The notes under the pieces: generated by a model
The model's input: the letters and a program-made list of their open reading frames with translations, nothing else
Databases searched by the model: none
What the model was told of the DNA's origin: nothing
Part shown: positions 1 through 8,349 of the stretch, piece after piece
Position numbering within the stretch: the stretch's first letter is position 1
How the letters are laid out: each line of letters begins with the position of its first letter
Virus record (IMG/VR): IMGVR_UViG_3300035130_000073
Span: 1 to 39,106 of that record
Source: a virus
Reading direction: 5' to 3' (one strand)
Length of the DNA: 39,106 nt
Translations under genes and position numbers: made by a program

Positions 1-127
1 AAAATATCCGATATAATATAAATATAGTAAGTATTAAATTTCTAGGAGGTAATTATATTATGGATATAAGTAAAATGAGTTTTAACAAAAGGATTAGACT
101 AGTTAAAAAAGAGACTTTTGACGCGGT
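1..127. repeat. Direct terminal repeat, left copy (circular overlap)
   Basis: These 127 bases are identical to 38980-39106. The repeat cuts through a promoter and the first 68 bases of the ERF gene, which is what an assembler leaves when it runs round a circle. A length of 127 also equals a common assembler k-mer size. I read it as an assembly overlap on a 38979-bp circle rather than a biological terminal repeat, though a short physical repeat cannot be excluded from sequence alone. Confidence 0.95.
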
Positions 128-824
128 AATTGAGTCGAGCGAACTTGGCGAAATTTCATCAAGAACAAAGGACGGCAAAAAAATTAATACAGGTAAGGGC
201 TATTATACACTTAGAACTATATTTAGTGCTTTGCATCCTGCTATGGATAAGTACGATATAGACTTAGAAATAATGATAAACAAAGATAATATTTTATGCA
301 TCTGGTACGATTGTATAGAAGATAAAAAAAGAGAGGTATTAATTGATTTTAGTAGTATTTCAGGGATGCAAAAGTTACCACTTATGAATAATATGGTCCA
401 ATCAGATGGAGCCGTAAAAAGTTATATTAGGCGTTATGCTCTTACAACACTGCTAAATCTAAATAGTACGGACGATATAGAAGAGAGACAGCCAAAAGAT
501 CAACCCAAAAGCCAGTATACTCCAAGACAACAACAACCAAAACAACCTACACAACCAAAGCAACAACAACCAAAAAAGATTACAAACACAAACTTAAAAG
601 CGTATTATGCTACGATTAAAGAAAAAGGCTTTACTACAGAAGAAGACAAAGAATTGATTGATAGCCTTGTAAAAGAAGCTTTCCAATTGAAGTCTAAAAA
701 TGATTGGCTAGATGTACACTATGGGCCATTTATGAAATTCATGAAAGAAGCGGACAAAGAAACTATTAAAATGTCATTAGAAAGAAAAATACAAAAAAGA
801 AAGGAAAAAGAAGGGGCGAAATAA
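60..824 (+). CDS. ERF-family single-strand annealing recombinase
   Basis: A phage recombination protein of the ERF superfamily, which anneals complementary single strands during recombination-dependent replication and genome circularisation. The ERF core spans roughly residues 5-140. It holds a YYTLRTIFSALHP helix near residue 48 and the family signature GAVKSYIRRYALTTLL followed by an acidic DDIEE near residues 117-143. A Gln/Pro/Lys-rich linker (about 145-180) leads to a helical, charged C-terminus, as is usual for ERF proteins. The ATG follows CTAGGAGGTAATT. Its promoter lies across the contig join at 38968-38996 and carries the shared palindrome. A Gam-like gene follows, a common partner in phage recombination modules. 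Confidence 0.9.
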   Translation: MDISKMSFNKRIRLVKKETFDAVIESSELGEISSRTKDGKKINTGKGYYTLRTIFSALHPAMDKYDIDLEIMINKDNILCIWYDCIEDKKREVLIDFSSISGMQKLPLMNNMVQSDGAVKSYIRRYALTTLLNLNSTDDIEERQPKDQPKSQYTPRQQQPKQPTQPKQQQPKKITNTNLKAYYATIKEKGFTTEEDKELIDSLVKEAFQLKSKNDWLDVHYGPFMKFMKEADKETIKMSLERKIQKRKEKEGAK

Positions 825-861
825 TTCCCCTCTTTAATTCCTTTGGTAGAGGGGGTTTAAT

Positions 862-1368
862 GTGAGTTTAGAAAGGGATATAACTATAGAAAAATTAATA
901 AAAGATTTTAAAGAATACGAGCAAGAAAAAGAAAGAATGATTAACGTTTGTTTAGGGGTTATAAATGATTATAACAGGAAAATAGATCAATATACTTATG
1001 ATATATTATCCAAAAGAAACGGACTTGAAAATCAAATCAAGTCTATGATGGATATAAAAGAAATGAAGGAAAATAAGACGGAGTACGCTTATAATTTGCC
1101 GTCTTGTAAAGTTAGCTTTAAAAAAGAACGTCACTTAATGAAGCTAAAAGAAGAATTTAATATTGATAATGTTCCAAGTAAGTTTATTAAAGAAGTAAGG
1201 AAAGTCGATTGGAACAATTATAAAAAGGTTCTTCAAGTAAAGGGCGAAGATATTATAAACATTCAAACAGGTGAAATTGTGGAGGACGTTGTATTAGAAA
1301 AGACAGGTGGCGGCGAGCTTGTTTTAAAAATATTTGAAGATAAGGAGATAGAAGAAAATGAAAAGTAA
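862..1368 (+). CDS. Gam-like host-nuclease inhibitor (or Gp157-like) protein
   Basis: A protein of 168 residues with a GTG start after GAGGGGGTT. It has a long N-terminal coiled coil (about 5-75), then a compact beta-rich end containing LPSCKVSFKKERH, an FIKEVRKVDW helix and a closing IQTGEIVEDVVLE motif. This arrangement is typical of Firmicutes phage proteins annotated as Gam-like host-nuclease inhibitors or Siphovirus Gp157. Gam-type proteins bind DNA ends and block RecBCD/AddAB. Position directly after the ERF recombinase supports a recombination role. The family assignment rests on pattern only and the split between Gam and Gp157 is not certain. Confidence 0.6.
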   Translation: MSLERDITIEKLIKDFKEYEQEKERMINVCLGVINDYNRKIDQYTYDILSKRNGLENQIKSMMDIKEMKENKTEYAYNLPSCKVSFKKERHLMKLKEEFNIDNVPSKFIKEVRKVDWNNYKKVLQVKGEDIINIQTGEIVEDVVLEKTGGGELVLKIFEDKEIEENEK

Positions 1369-1453
1369 AAGGGAAATAGGGGATATTCTAAACAATGATT
1401 ATTTCGAAAAATTATTAGAAGAAATTGAAGCGGAGGCGAAAAAGAATGAATGA
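1358..1453 (+). CDS. Small acidic helical protein, 31 aa
   Basis: A 31-codon ORF beginning ATG AAA AGT, preceded by AAGGAG at a good distance. It overlaps the end of the Gam-like gene by 11 bases and the start of the next gene by 8. Tight overlaps and the ribosome site suggest translational coupling. The product is a single charged helix (FEKLLEEIEAEAKKNE at its end). I recognise no family and cannot assign a function. Confidence 0.5.
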   Translation: MKSKREIGDILNNDYFEKLLEEIEAEAKKNE

Positions 1454-1622
1454 ATCTGTTATTGCTATGATGCACGATAACAAGGGGAATTATAAATTTG
1501 TAGAGACGTTTATTAGTTTATATGATAGCGATCAATTGTCAACAATCGTAATGATAATACAAAGAGAGATAAGAAAGAGGAATATAGCAAGTATTAACAA
1601 TGAATGTAAAAGTGTGGTATAA
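1446..1622 (+). CDS. Hypothetical small protein, 58 aa
   Basis: The frame is open from a TTG at 1425, but the ATG at 1446 is preceded by GGAGGCGAAAAAGA and is the better start; it also overlaps the stop of the preceding 31-aa ORF. The product is mixed alpha/beta with an STIVMIIQREIRKRN amphipathic helix in its second half. I recognise no family. It is the last well-supported gene before the terminator at 1730, in the recombination operon. Confidence 0.6.
   Translation: MNESVIAMMHDNKGNYKFVETFISLYDSDQLSTIVMIIQREIRKRNIASINNECKSVV
1591..1620 (+). promoter_or_regulatory. Candidate promoter for a short transcript
   Basis: TTAACA, an 18-base spacer and GTATAAT lie inside the end of the 58-aa gene. 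A transcript from here would start close to 1627 and meet the terminator at 1730-1757, giving an RNA of about 130 bases. Promoter-like matches are frequent in DNA this AT-rich, so this is a suggestion only. Confidence 0.3.
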
Positions 1623-1626
1623 TATT

Positions 1627-1740
1627 ATGCAAGTGATTATATTGTTTGTTATATTTATGGTAATGTTGATATTTTCAACGTTAATACCTTCAGTAATTTT
1701 TTTCACAATTAAAGCAGTAAGAAAACTACAAAGCCTATGA
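1627..1740 (+). CDS. Putative single-span membrane peptide, 37 aa
   Basis: A 37-codon ORF made almost entirely of one hydrophobic segment (VIILFVIFMVMLIFSTLIP) followed by a basic tail (KAVRKLQSL). No clear ribosome site precedes the ATG; a TATAAT box ends only 6 bases upstream, so translation might be leaderless or weak. The stop codon lies inside the terminator stem. It could be a real membrane peptide or a chance frame within a small RNA. Confidence 0.35.
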   Translation: MQVIILFVIFMVMLIFSTLIPSVIFFTIKAVRKLQSL

Positions 1741-1757
1741 TATCATAGGCTTTTTTG
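1730..1757 (+). terminator. Intrinsic terminator closing the recombination operon
   Basis: A perfect 12-bp inverted repeat (AAAGCCTATGAT against ATCATAGGCTTT) runs straight into six T residues. It separates the early recombination genes from the virion operon that starts at 1805. Confidence 0.9.
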
Positions 1758-1804
1758 TGTTTTAATTCAAATTATCATATAATTATAATAAAGGAGGGTT
1801 TTAG

Positions 1805-2017
1805 ATGGCTATTTACAAGAAAAGACTTGACACGGCGAAATCAGTTAGACAATATTTAGCTAACGTTGTCCACGCGGTCCATGATGATAAAATGGATAGT
1901 GAAAAGGCCCGTTGTATAGGTTATTTATGTAACATTATGATAAAATCCTTTGAGGTTACGGACTTTGAAGACCGCTTGACAGTGTTAGAAGGGTTATTAA
2001 AAAATGAAAAATCATAG
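1805..2017 (+). CDS. Small pre-terminase protein (possible small terminase role)
   Basis: A helical protein of 70 residues starting after a strong AAAGGAGGG site. The pattern SVRQYLANVVHAVHDDKMDSEKARCIGYLCNIMIKS followed by a DFEDRLTVLE helix (quoted here in pieces: SVRQYLANVV, DSEKARCIGYL, EDRLTVLEGLL) resembles short helical proteins often found just ahead of terminase genes in Firmicutes phages. No canonical small terminase is otherwise visible, so it, or the next ORF, may do that job. Function is inferred from position and not shown by a motif. Confidence 0.6.
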   Translation: MAIYKKRLDTAKSVRQYLANVVHAVHDDKMDSEKARCIGYLCNIMIKSFEVTDFEDRLTVLEGLLKNEKS

Positions 2018-2144
2018 TAGGTTAAGAGAGTTAGAGCAATTAATAAAAGATAAATCATGTATATTAATTCTGGATGAAGAACCAACCAAAGCACAGGAAA
2101 ATAAATATAAGATTATTATAATAAATGATATACCGAGGGGTTAA
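2004..2144 (+). CDS. Hypothetical 46-aa protein upstream of terminase
   Basis: A 46-codon ORF that overlaps the previous gene by 14 bases and stops one base before the terminase ATG. Its product has a charged N-terminal helix and two beta strands (SCILILDEE and YKIIIINDIP). The GAGGGG ribosome site for the terminase lies inside its last codons, suggesting coupling. I recognise no family. Confidence 0.5.
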   Translation: MKNHSRLRELEQLIKDKSCILILDEEPTKAQENKYKIIIINDIPRG

Positions 2145-2145
2145 A

Positions 2146-3435
2146 ATGGATAAGATATATTTAAAAGAATGTATAGGCCCGGCGTATTATAAAATGTTTT
2201 GGGATATTGAAGAAAAAGAACATATCCATTATGTTATGAAGGGCGGCCGGGGTTCTTTGAAATCTTCATTTGCATTTTTATATATTATTTATAAAATGAC
2301 TCAAGATGCTTTAAATGGTGATATAACACATTGTGTAGGCCTTCGAAAAATAAAAGATACTATCAAAGAAAGTGTATTTACTAATTTCTTATGGGCCATT
2401 AATATGTTAGGGCTAAATGATTATTGGAATAGCACAAAAACACCAATGAGAATTTGGTTTAAGAATAACACTATTTTATTTAGGGGTTGTGCTAATCAAG
2501 ACGATTACAATAAAATAAAGTCTATTAAATTTGAAAAGGGTTATTGTAAATATGCTGTTTTTGAAGAATTAACCGAGTTCGCCGGAATGGATGAAATATT
2601 AAGTATATTACAATCATTGTTTAGAGGTGGAAATGAAGCGGCGGCCTTTTATATGTACAATCCACCGGCTAGTCGTAAAAATTGGGTTAATGAAGAAATG
2701 GACAAAAAAGTCGATAATCGTTTTGTCCATCATTCAACTTATTTAGATGTTCCGGAAAAATGGTTAGGAAAAGTATTTATAAAAGAAGCCGAAGAGATCA
2801 AAAAGAATAATAATAGAAAATACCGACATATGTATTTAGGTGAAGTATTAGGGGAAGGACTCGAAATATATCCAGAACTAACTAAAGATAATCCAGACGG
2901 GCTTGTTGAGTATAGGACGATAACAGATGAAGAAATACAGGAAATGACTAAAATATACCGAGGTCTTGACTTTGGATATTCACACGCAACATGTTATAGT
3001 GAAGTATTTTACAATTTAAAAAAAGACTGGATTTATATTCTTGGTGAAGTATACTTATATCATGCATCAAACAAAATGTTAGCTATGCAAATAAAACCCA
3101 AGGCCGGAAGTACTTATATAAATGGTGACAGCGAAGACCCTCGGACAATTAATGAAATGAATTTATACGGCCTTAATGTGGGAAAAGCTAAAAAAGGCCC
3201 TGACTCAAAACATCATGGTATAAAGTGGGTACAAGATCGAGCTAGAATAATAATAGACAAAAAAAGAACTCCGAATATAGCCTCGGATTTTGAAAATTAT
3301 GAGTATGAAAAAGACAAAAAAACAGGCAAAATAATATATGATTTCCCTGACGAGCCAGACGGAAGTGCAAGCGTACGTTACGCATTAGAGCGCTTTATAT
3401 TACATAGCAAACTAAAATTTGGTGTAAGGAGGTAA
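2146..3435 (+). CDS. terL: Terminase large subunit
   Basis: The packaging motor ATPase and nuclease. The Walker A variant GGRGSLKS lies near residues 32-40, the Walker B-like YAVFEELTEF near 136-145, and the nuclease domain opens with RGLDFGYSHATC near 272. The pattern fits the PBSX/Xtm type (Terminase_3). An ATG at 2125 is in frame, but GAGGGG sits between it and the ATG at 2146, so 2146 is the likely start and gives 429 residues, normal for the family. The portal gene follows after five bases. Confidence 0.95.
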   Translation: MDKIYLKECIGPAYYKMFWDIEEKEHIHYVMKGGRGSLKSSFAFLYIIYKMTQDALNGDITHCVGLRKIKDTIKESVFTNFLWAINMLGLNDYWNSTKTPMRIWFKNNTILFRGCANQDDYNKIKSIKFEKGYCKYAVFEELTEFAGMDEILSILQSLFRGGNEAAAFYMYNPPASRKNWVNEEMDKKVDNRFVHHSTYLDVPEKWLGKVFIKEAEEIKKNNNRKYRHMYLGEVLGEGLEIYPELTKDNPDGLVEYRTITDEEIQEMTKIYRGLDFGYSHATCYSEVFYNLKKDWIYILGEVYLYHASNKMLAMQIKPKAGSTYINGDSEDPRTINEMNLYGLNVGKAKKGPDSKHHGIKWVQDRARIIIDKKRTPNIASDFENYEYEKDKKTGKIIYDFPDEPDGSASVRYALERFILHSKLKFGVRR

Positions 3436-3440
3436 GAAGA

Positions 3441-4796
3441 ATGGATATTGTTAAAATTATTAAAGAGGATATAAAAAAGAAGAGAGATAAATACAAGGCT
3501 AGAGATTATTATAACTATAAGCTTAAAGAGGATGAAAGCGACGAAATCCACACGGCCTCGAATGGTGAAATACACACATTTAAAAAAGAAAATAAAAGAG
3601 AGCTTTATGTTAATTATTTTAAAATATTAGTTAAGCAAAAAATTAATTATTTGCTTGCTAAAACTCCGGAACTTGAAACAAAAGACGATTACACAGTTAC
3701 AACGATTAAAAGTATGTTAAAAGAGGCCGGGCTAAATGCTTGTTTAGATTCGACTGCTTGGCTACATTTTTATGTTGAGGATAATAAATTAGATTGGATA
3801 TTCGTTGAAGATAAAGAGATAATTCCTAAGTATGATAAATATAAAAAGAATATCATTGAAATAATAAGATACTATGAAATTGATAAAGATACAATAAGGG
3901 CTGAAATATGGTCTAAAACAGGGGTAACTATTCAACTTGTTGAGAAAGAAAAAGTTATTCAAGAAAAAACCGATTATCATTACTATGATGAATATCAATA
4001 CAATGATAATTTAGAGGATGTACAGGGGCGTAACTTCACTTTTATTCCGTTTATACCTATGTTTAATAATGATGAAAAAAAGAGCGAATTAACTGGGGAT
4101 TTAAAGGCCTTATTAGATATGTTCAATGAAATATCTAGTGGTTTTGTTTCAAACATAAATAAATTTCAAGAATCCATTATTAAATTAAAAGGTTTTGCCG
4201 GTGATGGTGAAGAGCTAGAGAAAACAATGGCTCATATGAAAAAATATAAAATGGTTGGAATACCTTCGGCCGGTAATGATGGGGCCGACATTGAATATAT
4301 GGCGGTGGAAATACCAGTTGAAGCTAGGCAAGTTATATTAGAACTTTTAAAAGACGCTATATTCCAAGTCGGTGAAGGTATGGACCCAAATAAAAAAATA
4401 TCAGAAAGTAATATAACAAATGTAGTTATTAAATCTAGATATTCAGCTCTAGACATGAAGGTAAATGATTTTGAGACGGAAATGAAGTTGTTTTATGAAA
4501 AGTTTGTTAATTCCTTGAATGAGTATTATAGGACTTCTTTAAGTGAAGAAATAACTTTTAATAGGTCTATGATATTTAATGAATCCGAACAAATAGACAA
4601 TTGTATTAAGTCTATGGGGCTTGTTCCAATGGAAATTATATTAGATAATCATCCTTGGATAAGTGACAGTAAAAACGCTCTTACAATGCTTGAAAAAGAA
4701 AAAGAAGAAAATATAAAACAGCAACAAAAAATGATGGAAGTACAAGACAACGGCGAAAAAAACATGAATAGTGAAGATTTAAAGAATAAGTCATAA
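3441..4796 (+). CDS. Portal protein, SPP1 gp6-like
   Basis: A 451-residue portal protein, the dodecameric ring at the packaging vertex. Typical features of the SPP1 family are visible: a helical N-terminus, the NYFKILVKQKINYLLAKTPEL segment (beginning near residue 54), the beta-rich middle (FTFIPFIPMFNNDEKKSEL), the long clip/stem helices with LLDMFNEISSG, and a Glu/Lys/Gln-rich C-terminal tail. The ATG follows AAGGAGGTAAGAAG. Location between terminase and scaffold is the standard order. Confidence 0.9.
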   Translation: MDIVKIIKEDIKKKRDKYKARDYYNYKLKEDESDEIHTASNGEIHTFKKENKRELYVNYFKILVKQKINYLLAKTPELETKDDYTVTTIKSMLKEAGLNACLDSTAWLHFYVEDNKLDWIFVEDKEIIPKYDKYKKNIIEIIRYYEIDKDTIRAEIWSKTGVTIQLVEKEKVIQEKTDYHYYDEYQYNDNLEDVQGRNFTFIPFIPMFNNDEKKSELTGDLKALLDMFNEISSGFVSNINKFQESIIKLKGFAGDGEELEKTMAHMKKYKMVGIPSAGNDGADIEYMAVEIPVEARQVILELLKDAIFQVGEGMDPNKKISESNITNVVIKSRYSALDMKVNDFETEMKLFYEKFVNSLNEYYRTSLSEEITFNRSMIFNESEQIDNCIKSMGLVPMEIILDNHPWISDSKNALTMLEKEKEENIKQQQKMMEVQDNGEKNMNSEDLKNKS

Positions 4797-4919
4797 ATTT
4801 ATGATATAATAGTTTTAAATAATAGTTTAAGTTAAATTATTATTATGTCATTGAACAAAACAATGTAAAAAAATGTCAAGTCTTCGCGGTCTATCGCGTA
4901 AAAAATAGGGGGAAATTTC
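4797..4919 (+). promoter_or_regulatory. Structured 123-bp leader before the scaffold gene
   Basis: This is the longest gap inside the head module. It holds an extended -10 box (TGATATAAT, 4802-4810), a CATTG/CAATG inverted repeat, and a GC-rich CGCG-GTCTAT-CGCG hairpin just before the GGGGG ribosome site. It may give the scaffold/capsid pair their own promoter or control their translation. No experimental type of element can be named. Confidence 0.35.
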
Positions 4920-5483
4920 ATGAGTGATAAAATTAGGAATAAAATTGGTGATGAGTTATATAATAAAATTCTTGAAACTGGGTTAAAGCCAAATGAATTT
5001 GACTTATTAAATGGATATGTTCCAAGAGATAGACTAAATGAAGTTAGCAACAAGCTAAAGTCAACCGAGGCAAAAATAACAGATTATGAAAGTCAAATAG
5101 AAGAGACAAAGCAATTATTAAAAGGTAATGACGAATTTAAATCTAAGTATAACGAATTAAGCGAAAAATATAAAAATGACTTAGCTTTAAAAGATAAAGA
5201 AATTATTAATAATAAAAAGCAGTATAGAATAGTTGATAAGTTAAAGGGTGAAGGAATGAAGCATCCAGAGGTATTTATGAATCAAATTGACTTTGAAAAG
5301 TTATCTTTTGATAATGATAATTTGTTAGGGCTTGACGATGTTGTAAAGGATTTAAAAGAGAAATATAATGATATGTTTGTAACTAAAACATCAACCAATA
5401 ATGTTACACAAAGTAACAAAAATGATAATGATAATGATAATAATAATGATGATGATTGGGGCGAGATATTTAAACAATTTTGA
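4920..5483 (+). CDS. Scaffolding protein (phage minor structural gp20-like)
   Basis: A 187-residue protein placed between portal and major capsid. The N-terminal third binds a short helix-turn region (LKPNEFDLLNGYVPRDRL). The middle is a long coiled coil (about 40-115) rich in Lys, Glu and Asp, and the C-terminus is an Asn/Asp run followed by DDWGEIFKQF. This matches the gp20-like scaffold proteins of Firmicutes siphophages, which guide capsid assembly and then leave. Length is near the usual 160-220. No protease gene is seen next to it. Confidence 0.8.
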   Translation: MSDKIRNKIGDELYNKILETGLKPNEFDLLNGYVPRDRLNEVSNKLKSTEAKITDYESQIEETKQLLKGNDEFKSKYNELSEKYKNDLALKDKEIINNKKQYRIVDKLKGEGMKHPEVFMNQIDFEKLSFDNDNLLGLDDVVKDLKEKYNDMFVTKTSTNNVTQSNKNDNDNDNNNDDDWGEIFKQF

Positions 5484-5503
5484 TGTTTAAAGGAGTGTAA
5501 GAG

Positions 5504-6412
5504 ATGGCAAATAGTATATCTTATGCAAAAGCCTACAAAGATAAGCTTGACGAAATATTTAAGGCCGGGGCTGTTACTGCTATGATGGAAGCGGCGGAAG
5601 GTACTTATAAATTTAATCCGGAAAATGCACAGGAAATTTTATTACAAAAAGTAAGTGTAAATGGATTGGGTGATTATTCAAGATCAAATGGTTATGTTTC
5701 CGGTGATGCGACAGTTACATGGGAAACGCATTCATTTGGACAAGATAGGGCAAGAAAATTTAATCTTGACACTATGGACGCAAAAGAAGCTATGTTCATG
5801 GTTGGCCGTTTAATGGCTGAAATTATGAGAACTCAAATTATACCGGAAATTGACGCTTATAGGTTCCATAAAATCTGTAATTTATGTAGTGTTGATGCAA
5901 CTGCCGATTTAACAGTTGATACCGTTGTAAATGCAATTGACACCGGTGTACAGACTTTAAATGATGCAGAGGTACCGGAAGAAGGTAGAGTGTTATTTTT
6001 AAGTAATACAGTTGATAACCTATTAAAGAACTCTGGCGAATTTTACAAAACTAGAGTAACGCATGATAATGCAGTTCAAAAAATTCAAAGAAAAATTTCT
6101 ATGCTTGACGATATGCCAATAATAAGAGTGCCTAAAGCAAGGTTCTATAGTGCTTTTGATTTTTATGATGGTGAGTCAGGCGGAGAAACAGCCGGAGGAT
6201 TTACTCCAAGTGCTGGGTCAAAAGAGCTTAATTTTATGATTGTACCTATCCAATATGTAATAGGTGTTATTCGTCATATGGACCCTAAATTAATTCAACC
6301 ACAATACAACGCCGATCATGACGGTTGGATATTTGCACCGAGACTATACCATGAATTGTTTATTCCAGAAAATAAATTAGGCGGTATTTACATACATAAA
6401 AAATCTTCATAA
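5504..6412 (+). CDS. Major capsid protein
   Basis: A 302-residue protein directly after the scaffold, preceded by AAAGGAGTG. The sequence shows an N-terminal helix (MANSISYAKAYKDKLDEIFK), a SYSRSNGYVSGDATVTWETH-like E-loop/beta region (pieces YSRSNGYVSGD and TVTWETHSFGQDR), and a C-terminal stretch ending in RLYHELFIPENKLGGIYIHK. The order and size match HK97-fold capsid proteins that pair with gp20 scaffolds. With no delta domain or protease visible, the scaffold is probably the separate protein upstream. Expected to be the most abundant virion protein. Confidence 0.88.
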   Translation: MANSISYAKAYKDKLDEIFKAGAVTAMMEAAEGTYKFNPENAQEILLQKVSVNGLGDYSRSNGYVSGDATVTWETHSFGQDRARKFNLDTMDAKEAMFMVGRLMAEIMRTQIIPEIDAYRFHKICNLCSVDATADLTVDTVVNAIDTGVQTLNDAEVPEEGRVLFLSNTVDNLLKNSGEFYKTRVTHDNAVQKIQRKISMLDDMPIIRVPKARFYSAFDFYDGESGGETAGGFTPSAGSKELNFMIVPIQYVIGVIRHMDPKLIQPQYNADHDGWIFAPRLYHELFIPENKLGGIYIHKKSS

Positions 6413-6427
6413 TTGAGGGGTTTTATA

Positions 6428-7021
6428 ATGAGTGATGTTCAACAAAATTTAATTAAATATTATGAAAATGTTTCTAATATGGCATTAAAAAACTTGAAGG
6501 CTGAAAAGTCTTTTCAGTTTAGAAAAATGCTTACTAATCATAGTTTATTACAGGTTGTTCAATCTCATTATGAAAGCATAAGCAAGTCAGAAGAAGCTAA
6601 GAAAATGATAAAAGATTATATGTCTAGCATGAATGGAATGTATAAAAGTGCTAGGGATGATTACAATAAAACTTTAAAATTGTTAAAGGCGACAAGTGAC
6701 CCTATAGTAAAACAAAGAATTTTAGACGAATACGCAACAAGAGGGATTCATGGTTTTACTGCGAAAAATGGGGCCAGATGGAATATAGAAACATATAGTA
6801 ATATGTGTACTACTCACTTTAACAATGAGATCACAAGGTTGAGTGTTTTAGAAAATGTACCTCAAGATGGTAAAGTACAAATAACGACAAGTTCAAGACC
6901 TTGTCCGTTGTGTATACCTTGGGAAAATAAAATTTTAACTTTACAAGAATTAAACTATGCAAGATCACAAGGACTATTTCATGTAAGATGTAAGCATTTT
7001 GCTTATCCAATTAGGGGGTAA
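6428..7021 (+). CDS. Minor head protein, C-terminal Phage_min_cap2-like domain
   Basis: A helical protein whose last 60 residues carry the minor capsid protein 2 signature: TTSSRPCPLCIPWENKIL, then a GLFHVRCKHFAYP end with paired cysteines and histidine. Such proteins sit inside the head near the portal. At 197 residues it is shorter than usual (300-400) and lies after the major capsid gene, whereas normally it follows the portal. An in-frame TTG at 6413 exists, but GAGGGG precedes the ATG at 6428. It may be a trimmed or split form of the family. Confidence 0.75.
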   Translation: MSDVQQNLIKYYENVSNMALKNLKAEKSFQFRKMLTNHSLLQVVQSHYESISKSEEAKKMIKDYMSSMNGMYKSARDDYNKTLKLLKATSDPIVKQRILDEYATRGIHGFTAKNGARWNIETYSNMCTTHFNNEITRLSVLENVPQDGKVQITTSSRPCPLCIPWENKILTLQELNYARSQGLFHVRCKHFAYPIRG

Positions 7022-7023
7022 AA

Positions 7024-7188
7024 ATGAGATCAAAAAAAGAAGTTGAAAAACTTTTAATGGATAACATAGAAACTGAAACTTTAAAACGTAAATGGATAAG
7101 GCGGTATTATGTATCTTTGACAGAGGACCACAAACAAAAATGTTTATATTTTATTAAATTATATGGTGGAAATGAGGCCGAATTATGA
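7024..7188 (+). CDS. Hypothetical 54-aa head-region protein
   Basis: A 54-codon ORF starting three bases after the minor head gene, with TTAGGGGG as its ribosome site. It ends with an ATGA overlap with the next start. The product is basic and aromatic in its middle (LKRKWIRRYYVSL) and likely helical. I recognise no family; tight packing in the head operon suggests a real gene. Confidence 0.6.
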   Translation: MRSKKEVEKLLMDNIETETLKRKWIRRYYVSLTEDHKQKCLYFIKLYGGNEAEL

Positions 7189-7442
7189 ACACGGAAAAAG
7201 GCTCAATTGTTGCATCAATGGGCGGTTATGGTGGCGAAGTTATAGACGATACCGATGCACATACACCAACAAGCCCCTACAATTATGTAGCAATACAAGC
7301 AATAGAAGATTCGACAGTTACGGCGGTCGGTGACATTACCGGTTTAAGTGGTGTTTCAGTACCGGCCGGGTTTGTTATTTATGGAACTTTCACAAGTATT
7401 ACTTTGGGTAGTGGTAGCGTGATTGCTTATTTAGGGGGATAA
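7185..7442 (+). CDS. Small beta-rich virion protein, possible head decoration protein
   Basis: An 85-residue protein rich in Gly, Val, Thr and Ser with almost no basic residues. The second half alternates beta strands and glycines (GLSGVSVPAGFVIYGTFTSI, ending SGSVIAYLGG). Small beta proteins of this design are common next to capsid genes and often decorate the head or form fibre bases. The start overlaps the preceding stop, showing translational coupling. The decoration role is inferred from composition and place. Confidence 0.55.
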   Translation: MNTEKGSIVASMGGYGGEVIDDTDAHTPTSPYNYVAIQAIEDSTVTAVGDITGLSGVSVPAGFVIYGTFTSITLGSGSVIAYLGG

Positions 7443-7445
7443 AAC

Positions 7446-8294
7446 ATGTTAGGTTTAGGACTAGGGTTAAATAAAAATAATTATAGTGGTGCTTTTACGG
7501 GGCCATTAGACTATTATAGTCAACTAAATTATACTTTTATGGGCCTTAGCATTTATAGACTTACAAAAGAGTATTCCGGATATTGTATGAAAATTAGAAG
7601 AAGCTCTGACAATGCGACAAAAGATATCGGCTTTTCTGGTAGTTTTGTTAATCGTGGAGCTATACAAAGTTTTTGCGGTTCCGGTGATGGTTACGTTCAT
7701 ACTCTTTATGACCAGTCAGGAAATGGCAATAATGCAGTCCAAACTAATAGCAGTTATCAACCTAAAATTTGTGAAAGTGGAGTCTTTATTGAAAAAGGTA
7801 TAAAATTTGATGGGGTTGACGATAGGTTAGACGTTGGCGACACTGGCGGGACTATGTGGAGTGGATATATAAGCTTTGAAACTAATCAAGAAATTACTTA
7901 TAATTCTTCACGAAAACTATCGTTTAATCTCGAAGATAATTACGGCGGTATTCGCTTTGGTAATACTACCGGATATCTTACAAACGAATTATTGGCGGTT
8001 TATGCGGCTGATAGTAATAGATCGGGTTGGGTATCAATATATGACACAATTACCACCGGCACAGTGCATAAACTTTTAACTATATTTAATACAGGGGCCA
8101 ATTTATTTGATATGAGGTATGATGGAACCTATCGAGGAATAACTAAAGTTAATACCCCAGCCGCTATATCTTGTGACAATGTAAGATTAGGGGCAACTAT
8201 GGACGGGGCTGATTGGTTAGATGGGTATGCAAGGTCATTTATATTGTTAAATACAACAATATATGTATCATGGAATTGGTTAAGTACTGTATGA
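7446..8294 (+). CDS. Beta-sandwich (LamG/arabinofuranosidase-B-like) virion protein
   Basis: A 282-residue protein with the pattern seen in concanavalin-like domains related to the catalytic fold of arabinofuranosidase B: YCMKIRRSSDNATKDIGFSG near residue 45, VHTLYDQSGNGNNAVQTN near 87-104, and IKFDGVDDRLDVGD near 119-132. In phages this fold usually serves in carbohydrate binding on head or tail surfaces. I cannot say whether catalytic acids are present. Position after the capsid genes and before the repeat protein suggests a head-surface or fibre component. Confidence 0.7.
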   Translation: MLGLGLGLNKNNYSGAFTGPLDYYSQLNYTFMGLSIYRLTKEYSGYCMKIRRSSDNATKDIGFSGSFVNRGAIQSFCGSGDGYVHTLYDQSGNGNNAVQTNSSYQPKICESGVFIEKGIKFDGVDDRLDVGDTGGTMWSGYISFETNQEITYNSSRKLSFNLEDNYGGIRFGNTTGYLTNELLAVYAADSNRSGWVSIYDTITTGTVHKLLTIFNTGANLFDMRYDGTYRGITKVNTPAAISCDNVRLGATMDGADWLDGYARSFILLNTTIYVSWNWLSTV

Positions 8295-8349
8295 CAACTT
8301 AGATATTTTCGAAAATGGTAATAAAATTACTTATAAAGGAGTGTAGCAA

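Noticed and set aside
1-127. True T7-like terminal repeat used in packaging
   Set aside because: The ends cut through a promoter and a gene start, and the length fits an assembler overlap; a circle explains it more simply.
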